Shown here one piece after another: positions 1-7,349 of a DNA stretch of 64,000 nt. The translations under genes and the position numbers were made by a program. The notes below the pieces were generated by a model that had not been told where the DNA came from, searched no databases, and worked only from the letters and a program-made list of their open reading frames with translations. The DNA comes from Streptomyces sp. HUAS CB01. GTDB taxonomy: Bacteria; Actinomycetota; Actinomycetes; Streptomycetales; Streptomycetaceae. The stretch lies in NCBI RefSeq assembly GCF_030406905.1, contig NZ_CP129137.1, positions 7,905,501-7,969,500 of the forward strand, written 5' to 3'. The number at the start of each line of letters is the position of its first letter. The first letter of the stretch is position 1.

Positions 1-2
1 AG

Positions 3-1091
3 TGCCCCGTCCCGGCCGCGGCCCCGGCCGAGGGATCGGTGGAGGCGGAGGCGGAGCCGATCACGGAGGCGGTCATCTCTTTGGAGCCGAACATCATCAC
101 CCAGGATCCACCCGAGCACGATCGGGATCGCCGGATGATGATGCCGCATTTCGTCGGCCCACCCCACTCCCCTCACCTGATCTCCGACCTGGAACCCGAG
201 ATCCGCCGCATCGTGGACGGGCTCCTGGACGACATGCGGGGCAAGACCCGGATCGACGCCGTCGACGACTTCGCCTACCCCCTGCCGGTGACCGTGATCT
301 GCAAGGTCCTGGGCGTGCCACTGGAGGACGAGCCACGCTTCCACCACTGGATCGAAACGGCCCTGGACGCTTTGGACTTCGGTCCCGAGGCCGCCTCCGA
401 GGAGATGCAGAGCCGACTGGCCGGGGGCCGCCAGGCCGTGCAGGAGTTCGGGCAGTTCGCAGCCGAGCTGCTCCACCGGTACGCCCGGCAGCCCGGCCCG
501 GGCATGCTCTCGGCCATGGTGAACGAAAACCGCCCGGAGGGAGGGATGTCCCAGGGGGTGCTCGCGAGCAACGCCCTGCTCCTGATCTTCGCCGGGCATG
601 AAACCACGGTCAACCTCATCGCCCACAGCGTGCTCACCCTGCTGCGCCACCCCGACGCGCTCGAGAAGCTGCGCCGCCGGCCCGACCTGATCGTGCCCGC
701 CGTGGAGGAACTGCTGCGCTACGAGTCGTCGGTGCAGTTCTGGCACACCCGCTCCGCCGTGGAGGACATCGACATCGCCGGCACCACCATCCCCAAGGGC
801 GCGCCGATCTTCCTGGCATACGGCTCGGCCAACCGCGACCCGAAGCGGTTCACCGCCCCCGACGAACTCGACCTCGAACGCCCCGACAACCAGCACCTCG
901 GATTCAGCCAGGGCATCCACTTCTGCTTCGGCGCTCCGCTCGCGCGACTTGAGGTCCAGGTCGCGGTCGGCGAGTTCGTCCGCCGGGTGCAGAACCCCAG
1001 GCTCGTCGAGGACCCCCCGCCGTACCGGCACAACCAGATCTTCCGCGGACCGCGCCACGTCCTGGTCGACATCGACGGCGTCCGCGACTGA
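3..1091 (+). CDS. cytochrome P450, 5'-truncated by window edge
   Basis: Heme-thiolate monooxygenase. The frame stays open to the left edge, so the true start lies outside; the first in-window ATG (39) is probably internal because the visible protein (about 362 aa) is some 40 residues short of a bacterial class I P450. Visible landmarks are the I-helix AGHETT (about nt 590-607), the ExxR pair in EELLR (about 706-720) and the heme loop GFSQGIHFCFGAPLARLE with its cysteine (about 900-953). It is followed 24 bp later by a zinc alcohol dehydrogenase, suggesting hydroxylation then oxidation of the product. No ferredoxin gene is adjacent in the window. A second, broken P450 with related sequence lies at 25144-26131. 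Substrate unknown. Confidence 0.93.
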   Translation, partial: CPVPAAAPAEGSVEAEAEPITEAVISLEPNIITQDPPEHDRDRRMMMPHFVGPPHSPHLISDLEPEIRRIVDGLLDDMRGKTRIDAVDDFAYPLPVTVICKVLGVPLEDEPRFHHWIETALDALDFGPEAASEEMQSRLAGGRQAVQEFGQFAAELLHRYARQPGPGMLSAMVNENRPEGGMSQGVLASNALLLIFAGHETTVNLIAHSVLTLLRHPDALEKLRRRPDLIVPAVEELLRYESSVQFWHTRSAVEDIDIAGTTIPKGAPIFLAYGSANRDPKRFTAPDELDLERPDNQHLGFSQGIHFCFGAPLARLEVQVAVGEFVRRVQNPRLVEDPPPYRHNQIFRGPRHVLVDIDGVRD

Positions 1092-1115
1092 TCAGTGTGC
1101 GCGTGAAGGATCGCT

Positions 1116-2159
1116 ATGCGGGCTTTTCAACTCGTCGGTTGGCGGCAGCCGCCCGAACTGCGCGAGGTGCCGGTGCCCGAGCCCGGCGCGGGCCAGGTCC
1201 TGGTGAAGGTCGCAGGTGCCGGTGCCTGTCACTCCGATCTGCACATCATGCAAGCACCCGAACCGCTACCCGGCTTCACGAACCCGCCCTTCACGCTCGG
1301 CCATGAGAACGCGGGATGGGTGGAGCGGCTGGGACTGGGCGTCACCGGGTTCCAGCCCGGAGATCCTGTGATCGTCTACGGCTCCTGGGGTTGTGGCATC
1401 TGCCCAAGCTGCCGTCAAGGCCAGGAGAACTACTGCCAGAGGCGCGCGGGTGAGGGCCCGGGCCTGCGCGGTGGACACGACGGCGGCATGGCCGAGTACC
1501 TGCTGGTCCCGGCCGTGCGCTACCTGATACCGCTCGGCACCGTCGATCCCCGCCAGGCCGCCCCGCTCAGCGACGCCGGACTGACCAGCTATCACGCTGT
1601 GAAACGGTCGCTGCACCTGCTGGGGCCGGGCTCGACCGCGGTCGTGATCGGGGCCGGCGGTCTGGGTCAGATGGCCATCCAGATCCTGCGCGCGCTCAGC
1701 ACGGCGACCACCGTCGTCGCCGTGGACACCGACGCCGGCAAGCTGGAGACCGCCAGGCGTATGGGCGCCGACGAGGCTCTGCTCTCGGGCGACGAGGCGG
1801 TCGCGCGCATCAAGGACATGACGGGGCAGCAGGGCGCTCAGCTCGTGCTGGACATGGTCGGCGCAGAGCCGACGCTGCGGATGGCCGCCCGGGTGGCCAG
1901 GGTGCTCGGGCACCTGACCATCGTCGGTCTCGGCGGCGGAGCCCTGCCCGTCGACTTCTCCAGTCCGCCGCACGAGTGCTCGGTCGCCTCGCCCTACTGG
2001 GGCTCTCTGACCGAACTGATGGATGTGATCACGCTCGCCCAGCAGGAAAAGATCAAGGTGCTGGTCGAGCACTTCCCCCTGCAACGCGCCGACGAGGCCT
2101 ACCAGCTCCTGCACGACGGCAGGATCGAAGGACGTGCCGTCATCACCGCCCACGGGTGA
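1116..2159 (+). CDS. zinc-dependent NAD(P) alcohol dehydrogenase (MDR family)
   Basis: Medium-chain dehydrogenase of 347 aa, a normal length. The catalytic-zinc motif GACHSD and the GHENAG segment lie in the first 70 residues, followed by a structural-zinc lobe (CGICPSCRQGQENYC) and a Rossmann motif GAGGLGQMAIQIL. The acidic residue in VVAVDTD after the second strand suggests NAD rather than NADP. Start is ATG with GAAGGA 8 nt upstream. Its placement just behind the P450 suggests it oxidises the alcohol that enzyme makes, which is inference. Confidence 0.93.
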   Translation: MRAFQLVGWRQPPELREVPVPEPGAGQVLVKVAGAGACHSDLHIMQAPEPLPGFTNPPFTLGHENAGWVERLGLGVTGFQPGDPVIVYGSWGCGICPSCRQGQENYCQRRAGEGPGLRGGHDGGMAEYLLVPAVRYLIPLGTVDPRQAAPLSDAGLTSYHAVKRSLHLLGPGSTAVVIGAGGLGQMAIQILRALSTATTVVAVDTDAGKLETARRMGADEALLSGDEAVARIKDMTGQQGAQLVLDMVGAEPTLRMAARVARVLGHLTIVGLGGGALPVDFSSPPHECSVASPYWGSLTELMDVITLAQQEKIKVLVEHFPLQRADEAYQLLHDGRIEGRAVITAHG

Positions 2160-2369
2160 ATGCGGTTTTCAACGCGACGGATACCGCGGCTGTGTCTGGC
2201 CGCCGTCATCCGGGGGGTCCGGCGAAAACGCCCCCGGCTTCCGCAGGACGGAGGAGCTACCTCATGCGCCACGGACCCGCGCCCTCCCCACCGAGCGGCA
2301 TGAGGTTGATCGGGTGACGATGGACATGTAGTGAGGTGACCACGCTGCTCACAGAAGGAGGCAGGTGCC

Positions 2370-3047
2370 ATGACATCTCCTTCGGAATCGCCCGGTTCCG
2401 TTCCGCCACGTGGCACCGAACCACAAGAGGGTCCTGCGGCCGAAGGCATGGCCGCCCTGGCGAACGTGGGCTGGCAGCTCCTGCTCACCATGGGCCTCGC
2501 CACCATCGCCCTGGGCGTCATCGCCCTGGTCTGGCCGGGCGAGACGCTCCGCGTCGTCGGCGTGCTCTTCGGCGTCTACCTGCTGGCCACCGGTGTCTTC
2601 CAACTCGCCGCCGCCTTCGGCACCCACGTCCCCCGGCATCTTCGCGTCCTGCACTTCATCAGCGGCGCGGCCTCCATCCTGCTGGGACTGGTCTGCTTCC
2701 GGGGCCCCCTCGAGTCGGTCTTCCTGCTCGCCCTGTGGATCGGCTTCAGCTGGCTGCTCCGGGGCATCGTGGAGACGGTCGCGGCGGCTTCCGATCAGAC
2801 CATGCCGGCCCGAGGCTGGCACGTGGCTTTCGGCATCATCGGCTCTATGGCCGGCATCGTGATGATCGTCATGCCGTTCGCCTCCATCGGGACACTCACC
2901 CTGGTCGTGGGCGTTATGGCCATCGTCGTCGGCCTGGCCGAGGTGGTCCGCGCCATCAGGACACGCGTCGAGATCGGCCATCTGGATGCCGGCACGGCCC
3001 CCCAGCGGCGCCCCCTGTTCCACGCACGTCCGCACGCCCAGCACTGA
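2370..3047 (+). CDS. HdeD / DUF308 family membrane protein
   Basis: Small integral membrane protein (225 aa) with about six hydrophobic helices arranged as repeated pairs (for example LGVIALVWPGETLRVVGVLF). This is the pattern of the DUF308 family, which includes E. coli HdeD of the acid-resistance island. The first 30 residues are Pro/Gly-rich, polar and probably cytoplasmic. The start is well supported: AGAAGGAGG sits 9 nt before the ATG. Function in actinobacteria is not established; envelope or acid stress is a family-level guess. It ends at a strong hairpin and stands alone. Confidence 0.85.
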   Translation: MTSPSESPGSVPPRGTEPQEGPAAEGMAALANVGWQLLLTMGLATIALGVIALVWPGETLRVVGVLFGVYLLATGVFQLAAAFGTHVPRHLRVLHFISGAASILLGLVCFRGPLESVFLLALWIGFSWLLRGIVETVAAASDQTMPARGWHVAFGIIGSMAGIVMIVMPFASIGTLTLVVGVMAIVVGLAEVVRAIRTRVEIGHLDAGTAPQRRPLFHARPHAQH

Positions 3048-3093
3048 CCGGCGGAGCCGGACCGACCGGGCGTCGGCGAGCGGCGACATCATG

Positions 3094-3127
3094 CGCCTCC
3101 GCGGACTGTCGGCCGGCGGAGGCGTTT
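3094..3127 (+). terminator. rho-independent-like terminator after the HdeD gene
   Basis: A perfect 9-bp stem (CGCCTCCGC at 3094-3102 with GCGGAGGCG at 3116-3124), a 13-nt loop and a short TTT run, 47 bp after the stop codon. The stretch 3128-3395 that follows, up to the IS end, contains no recognisable gene. Confidence 0.7.
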
Positions 3128-3450
3128 CGTGCGCATCGTAGTGGGCGCGGCCATGACGGCGACGTCGGCGTCGTGCGGCGCGCCCAACTGGGCCGGGCTG
3201 TCTCGGGCTCGGCACATTCGTCAGGGCGCACTCACGTTCCGCCCGAGCCGGAGAAGCGGAGAAGCCCTCCCGGTGACCACCGCAGCAGCAGCCGAGGTGT
3301 TCGGTCAGTCCGACGTCCAGGGCCCGCTCGAACACTGTCCGTGTCTGCCTGTCAACGTCTTTCGCCTGGCGGAGAAAGGCGCCGTCGTCGACCTGAGACC
3401 GCGTTTGAGATCTGCCGTGGCCGTGGGTTGGAGTACTCGTTGAGCTCTGC

Positions 3451-4317
3451 GTGAGTGGTTCTGGGGACGGGTATCCGTCGGATCTGACGGACGGGCAGTG
3501 GGCATTGGTGGAGCCGTTGCTGCCGCCGGCGCGGGTGGGGCCGAAGGGCGGGCGGCGGGAGAAGCACTCGCGGCGGCGGATCGTGAACGCAATCTTCTAC
3601 GTGGTCCGGACCGGTTGCTCCTGGCGGCAGCTGCCGAAGGACTTCCCTCCCTGGCCCACGGTCTATTGGTACTTCACCTGGTGGCACGACGACGGCACGG
3701 TCGAGCGTGTCCACGACGCCCTGCGTGCCCGGGTCCGCGAGGCCGACGGCCGCGCCCCCGAGCCGAGCGCCGGACTGATCGACTCACAGTCCGTGCGAAC
3801 GGCGGACACCGTCCCCGCCGCGACCAGGGGCTTCGATGCGGGCAAGAAGGTCAAGGGCCGCAAGCGGTTCATCGTCACCGACACCCTCGGCCTGCTCCTG
3901 GCCGTCCACGTCGTCGCCGCGAGTGTCCAGGACCGCGACGGCGCGCGGCGCCCGTTGCTGTGGACCCGCCTCGACTACCCCGGGGTGAAGAAGATCTGGG
4001 CGGACCAGGGCTTCGCCGGGCGTCTGGTCGACTGGACGGCCGCCATCCTGAGCCGCGAGCTGGAGATCGTCCGCAAGGACCCTGAGCAGCGCGGCTTCCA
4101 GGTCCAACCCAAGAGGTGGGCGATCGAGCGCACCTTCTCCTGGCTCACCGCCCACCGCCGCCTCGCCCGGGACTACGAGACCATTCCGGCCCGGTCCGAG
4201 ACCGTGATCCGCTGGGCGATGATCGGCATCATGGTCCGCCGACTCACCCGCGGCCGACCGGCGACGCGGCCGGGCCCGCAGCCGCTCGTACGCACAGCAA
4301 CCGGACAGGCTGTTTGA
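3451..4317 (+). CDS. IS5-family DDE transposase
   Basis: 288 aa, apparently intact. The N-terminal DUF4096-type region (DLTDGQWALVEPLLPP ... GCSWRQLPKDFPPW) is followed by a DDE fold: D in GLIDSQSV, D in IWADQGFAG and E in WAIERTFSWL. It starts at GTG, 36 bp inside the left inverted repeat of the element. The last codon is 1 bp from the end of a convergent passenger gene, so the two share a 3' boundary. Probably active. Confidence 0.95.
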   Translation: MSGSGDGYPSDLTDGQWALVEPLLPPARVGPKGGRREKHSRRRIVNAIFYVVRTGCSWRQLPKDFPPWPTVYWYFTWWHDDGTVERVHDALRARVREADGRAPEPSAGLIDSQSVRTADTVPAATRGFDAGKKVKGRKRFIVTDTLGLLLAVHVVAASVQDRDGARRPLLWTRLDYPGVKKIWADQGFAGRLVDWTAAILSRELEIVRKDPEQRGFQVQPKRWAIERTFSWLTAHRRLARDYETIPARSETVIRWAMIGIMVRRLTRGRPATRPGPQPLVRTATGQAV

Positions 4318-4318
4318 C

Positions 4319-4723
4319 TCAACTGAGCGATTCGAGGTCGTCGGGCGTGCCGTCAAGGGCAGGACCACAGCCTGGGGGGAGGTGCGAGGCTACGAGTTCC
4401 ACGGCCTCATCGGCAGTAACAGCGCCACCGATCTGCTCCCGCCCCGAACCGCACGGCTCATGCAGCCGACGAACACGGAAGTACCGTTCGCCATCGTAGG
4501 GAAAGATCGAGGGCAGGTCTTGCGACCAAGGGAAACGGGTGCACCGGCTGAACTGCAGCGATCCATGGGTGACCAGCGGAAACAGAGCCCGGAGGGCGGG
4601 GTTTGCGTATGCGGCCTCTACCAGGGATTTGTCGATGAGGCCCGCGTCCATGTCCCGCACGACCTGCCACTTGGCTGCCACAGGGTCATCTGGCGCTGTC
4701 CCGAGTATGTCCTTCTCCACCAT
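4319..4723 (-). CDS. DUF6193-like protein, passenger inside the IS5 element
   Basis: 134 aa, convergent with the transposase and inside the 20-bp inverted repeats. The sequence (PVAAKWQVVRDMD, HGSLQFSRCTRFPW, HLPPGCGPALDGTPDDL) resembles the short actinobacterial DUF6193 proteins, a family sometimes annotated near natural-product genes but without proven function. It has no signal peptide or membrane helix. The start is ATG and no clear ribosome-binding site is visible. The 162 bp between its start and the right inverted repeat contains no other gene and presumably the promoter. Confidence 0.6.
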   Translation of the reverse strand: MVEKDILGTAPDDPVAAKWQVVRDMDAGLIDKSLVEAAYANPALRALFPLVTHGSLQFSRCTRFPWSQDLPSIFPYDGERYFRVRRLHEPCGSGREQIGGAVTADEAVELVASHLPPGCGPALDGTPDDLESLS

Positions 4724-4951
4724 GCTCGGACATTAGCTGACTTTGCAACGCCTGGTTCGCAGGTCGCCGTTCGCCTCCCCTCGCTGATGAGGACGTGCTT
4801 CACCGATATCACCTCTGGCCACCCCATCAGATAGCTCCCCTCAACAGCACCGACCACTCTGGCGGCGCCTCAGCTGCAAGACAGAGCAGATCTCAAACGC
4901 GGTCTGAGCGAACTCATCGTTGCGCTTGGGCTGCCGGATTCCGTCAGCCCG

Positions 4952-5323
4952 TTATTCGGGGGCGTCGGAACGGTAGGCGTTCTCGGGACTGTTGTCAGTC
5001 CGTGTCGGCAGTCCCGGTGACCGACCGCCGCGGTGAGCCCAGATGTCACCGAGGACGACCTGGATGACGCCGGTGACGGGAATCGCCGGCAGGGCACCGA
5101 GGATTCCGGCGACTTCGGCGGCGATCAGGGTGACCAACAGCACGGTGAGGGGGTTGAGTTTCACCGTCCGAGACAGGATGACCGGTTGCAGGAGGTGGTT
5201 TTCGGCCTGCTGATAGACGATGAAGAGGATGACGGCCCCAATGCCGGCTCTGGGAGTACTGGCCGTCAGGGTGGAGACGCCCGCAGAGACGGCCCGCCCG
5301 GGCAGCGCCTCCCGGGCAGGCAA
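4952..5323 (-). pseudogene. AI-2E family transporter, C-terminal fragment
   Basis: Only the last part of a PerM/AI-2E (UPF0118) membrane protein survives: a helix followed by IVYQQAENHLLQPVILSR, then two hydrophobic segments ending in LAIPVTG-like sequence (here LPAIPVTGVIQVVLG). The family is normally about 350-400 aa with eight helices; here at most 123 aa remain and the upstream part is unrelated. The right end of the IS5 element lies about 45 bp past its 3' end. Nothing recognisable is present between 5324 and 5472. Confidence 0.75.
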
Positions 5324-5472
5324 AACAGTCCTCTACGCCGAGATCCGTCGGGGATCCGCCGCGCCCCCTTGGCGGACATGGGCGACGTGTCTCTGCGCGG
5401 GTGCGACGTGCGGTACACCGCGTTACGGGCGCTGGTCACATCCGCATGCGTCGCCGATCTTGCTCGCCATTG

Positions 5473-6144
5473 TCAGGTCCGGGGCAGCGACGGCAGGGGC
5501 CGAGTGGCGATCTCCTGTGCTTCGGTGCGCGTCATGCCGAACATGCGCAGCAGGCGGAAGGCCAGCTGGTCGGAAGCATGCGCGGCATCGAGGTCCGGGC
5601 GGGTCTCCAGTAGGTGGAGCACTCCGAGCAGGGCGCCGCCGACCATGGCCACAGAAGTGCGCGGGTCGTCGATGTCCAGCCGTCCGGTGTCGGCGGCGGC
5701 CCGCAGATCCCGCATCGCCTGCGGTGCCAAGCCGCTGTCGGAGGTCAGATAGGGCATGCCCGTACGGACGAGGATCCTGGCGATCTGTGTGTGGGTGCGC
5801 TGCAGTCGGCCGGTCAGGCGGACGCTGGCGGCGAAGATCTCCGCGGGGTCCTTCAGGTCTCCCACGACGGATTCCAGGAGTGCGCCGTGTTCCTCCAGGG
5901 TGAGGGCGACGGCCGCGTCGAACAGCTCGTCCTTGCTGGTGAAGTGGTTGTAGAAGGAGCCGAAGCCGACGTCCGCCGCCTCGGTGATCTCCTGGATACT
6001 CACGTCGATCCGCCCCTGCTCGGCGAGAAACCCCTGCGCGGCGGCGATCAGCGCGGCACGGGTACGCGCCTTGCGTCGGTCCACGCGGTTGGGCGTGTGG
6101 CTGGGTGTCCGACTGTCGGCCCTGCCCTGTCGGTCGATACTCAT
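5473..6144 (-). CDS. TetR family transcriptional regulator
   Basis: 223 aa. The N-terminal helix-turn-helix spans roughly residues 25-75 (RTRAALIAAAQGFLAEQG ... ITEAADVGFGSFYNHF), followed by an all-helical ligand domain. It is divergent from the FAH gene at 6300, which it probably represses. It is clearly paralogous to the TetR protein at 26145-26780, sharing the ADVGFGSFYNHF recognition helix and the C-terminal pattern EA..(L/I)A.RPLP. Both have an ATCA-N4-TGAT site upstream, consistent with related operators. Confidence 0.92.
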   Translation of the reverse strand: MSIDRQGRADSRTPSHTPNRVDRRKARTRAALIAAAQGFLAEQGRIDVSIQEITEAADVGFGSFYNHFTSKDELFDAAVALTLEEHGALLESVVGDLKDPAEIFAASVRLTGRLQRTHTQIARILVRTGMPYLTSDSGLAPQAMRDLRAAADTGRLDIDDPRTSVAMVGGALLGVLHLLETRPDLDAAHASDQLAFRLLRMFGMTRTEAQEIATRPLPSLPRT

Positions 6145-6164
6145 CTCTCCACCACACCCAGCGC

Positions 6165-6176
6165 ATCAGATTTGAT
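6165..6176. promoter_or_regulatory. candidate TetR operator ATCAGATTTGAT
   Basis: A 12-bp site of the form ATCA-N4-TGAT, 20 bp upstream of the tetR start and within the divergent 155-bp intergenic region. The same form (ATCAAACTTGAT) occurs upstream of the paralogous regulator at 26863-26874. Operator function is inferred. Confidence 0.45.
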
Positions 6177-6199
6177 TGTTTCGTCACGACTGACTGCCG

Positions 6200-6228
6200 T
6201 TGACAGGGTCGTCATCTGGACTGATTCT
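6200..6228 (+). promoter_or_regulatory. candidate promoter of the FAH gene
   Basis: TTGACA at 6200-6205, a 17-bp spacer and GATTCT at 6223-6228, 72 bp upstream of the FAH start at 6300. The -35 is a perfect match; the -10 is weak. Confidence 0.45.
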
Positions 6229-6299
6229 CTCATCACTGCTGACTGGAGCTGCTCGCGGGAGCGGTCCGGTCGGTGCCTGTCCAGGACTCAGGAGAGCCG

Positions 6300-7254
6300 A
6301 TGAGTATCCAGGTCGTCCGCACCACAGACGGCTGGTGGGTGGAGAGCGGCACAGGACGGCTGCACCGCGTCGAGACCGACGCGGACACCACCGCCGGCCT
6401 GCTCGCCGACCGTCCCGCCGTGCAGCAGGCGGCTTCCCGCGCCGCGGGTGACCCCGACGCCGGGGTTTCGGCTGGAGAAGCCGAGCTGCTGTCGCCTGTC
6501 ACCACGCCCTGCCGGGTGGTGGCGCAGATGGTCAACTACCGTTCCCACGCGGTGGACTCCGGATTCGACCCGGACATCGTTCCGCCCGCGTTCTTCCGCA
6601 AGGCGTCCGGGTCCGTCAGCGGGCCCTACCAGGACATCGTGCGTCCACAGCACGTGCGCTTCCTGGACTACGAGGTGGAGCTCGGGCTGGTGATGGGCGC
6701 CGATTTGCCGGTCGGCACCGAGGTCACCGATGCCACGCTGGCGGAGTATGTCGCCGCGCTGGTCGTTGCGGACGACGTCAGCGCGCGTGACCTGCAGCTG
6801 CCCAAGACGCAGTTCTACGAGTCCAAGTCGTACCCCTCCTTCACTCCGCTGGGCCCCCCGGCTGCTCCTGGTGGACGCCGACGACCTGGCCCGCCTGCCG
6901 GACCTGCGGCTCACGCTGAAGGTCAACGGGGCCACCCGGCAGGAGCGCACCACCACGGACATGATCGTCCGGCCCGCCCACGCCCTCAGTCTGCTCGCCC
7001 GCTTCCAGCAGCTGCAGCCCGGTGACGTCCTGCTCACCGGAACCCCCGGCGGCACCGCCCTGAAGTCTCCGGGCAGGCTCCTGACCACGCTTGCCGCCCT
7101 GCTGCCCCCGCACAAGCGCTGGCAGAAGTTCTTCGCCCGCCAGCAGGCGAACCCCGACTACCTCAAGGACGGCGACGTCGTCACGGCTCGTATCGCGACG
7201 GACGACGGCGCACTCGATCTCGGCGAGCAGCGCACGGTGGTGCGCGCCCGCTGA
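6300..7254 (+). pseudogene. fumarylacetoacetate hydrolase family protein, frameshifted
   Basis: An FAH-superfamily enzyme, which typically hydrolyses or decarboxylates acylpyruvates and ring-cleavage products. Residues 1 to about 185 read in one frame through YEVELGLVMG, DDVSARDLQ and FYESKSYPSFTPLG, with the metal-binding acidic residues. The rest (LLLVDADDL ... PGDVLLTGTPGGTALKSP ... DLGEQRTVVRAR) is one base out of register. The shift falls in a run of six C at 6854-6859; five C would restore a single protein of about 317 aa. It is either a recent mutation or a homopolymer base-call error. Start ATG 6300 follows GGAGAG. It heads the cluster with acyl-CoA synthetase, DoxX and monooxygenase. 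Confidence 0.85.
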
Positions 7255-7281
7255 CGGCTCCCGGGACCCCCGCCCGGGACC

Positions 7282-7313
7282 GGCCGGCCCGGCATCCCCG
7301 TACCGGGCCGGCC
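7282..7313 (+). terminator. intergenic 11-bp hairpin between FAH and acyl-CoA synthetase genes
   Basis: GGCCGGCCCGG (7282-7292), a 10-nt loop and CCGGGCCGGCC (7303-7313): a perfect 11-bp stem without a T tract. It lies 28 bp after the FAH stop and 37 bp before the next start. It could terminate or attenuate transcription, or stabilise processed mRNA. Confidence 0.5.
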
Positions 7314-7349
7314 ACCTGACCCCATCCCTCACCCTGCAAAGGCGCACCG

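Larger units (their letters stand above)
3396..4905. mobile_element. IS5-family element (1.51 kb) with a passenger gene
   Basis: Bounded by a perfect 20-bp inverted repeat: agaccgcgtttgagatctgc at 3396-3415 and its complement at 4886-4905. CTGAG occurs at 3393-3397 and 4904-4908 and may be a target duplication overlapping the ends. The left repeat lies 36 bp before the transposase gene, normal for IS5 elements, but the right repeat lies 569 bp past its stop. The extra space holds one opposite-strand gene that is not a transposase. Either the element captured a passenger or DNA was inserted near its right end. It sits next to a truncated AI-2E transporter gene. Confidence 0.8.

Noticed and set aside
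4382..4834. plus-strand frame inside the IS5 passenger region
   Set aside because: Antisense to the DUF6193-like frame, which has recognisable family motifs.
3393..4908. CTGAG as a proven target duplication of the IS5 element
   Set aside because: It overlaps the outermost two bases of the perfect inverted repeat, so part of the match is forced; kept only as a possibility.
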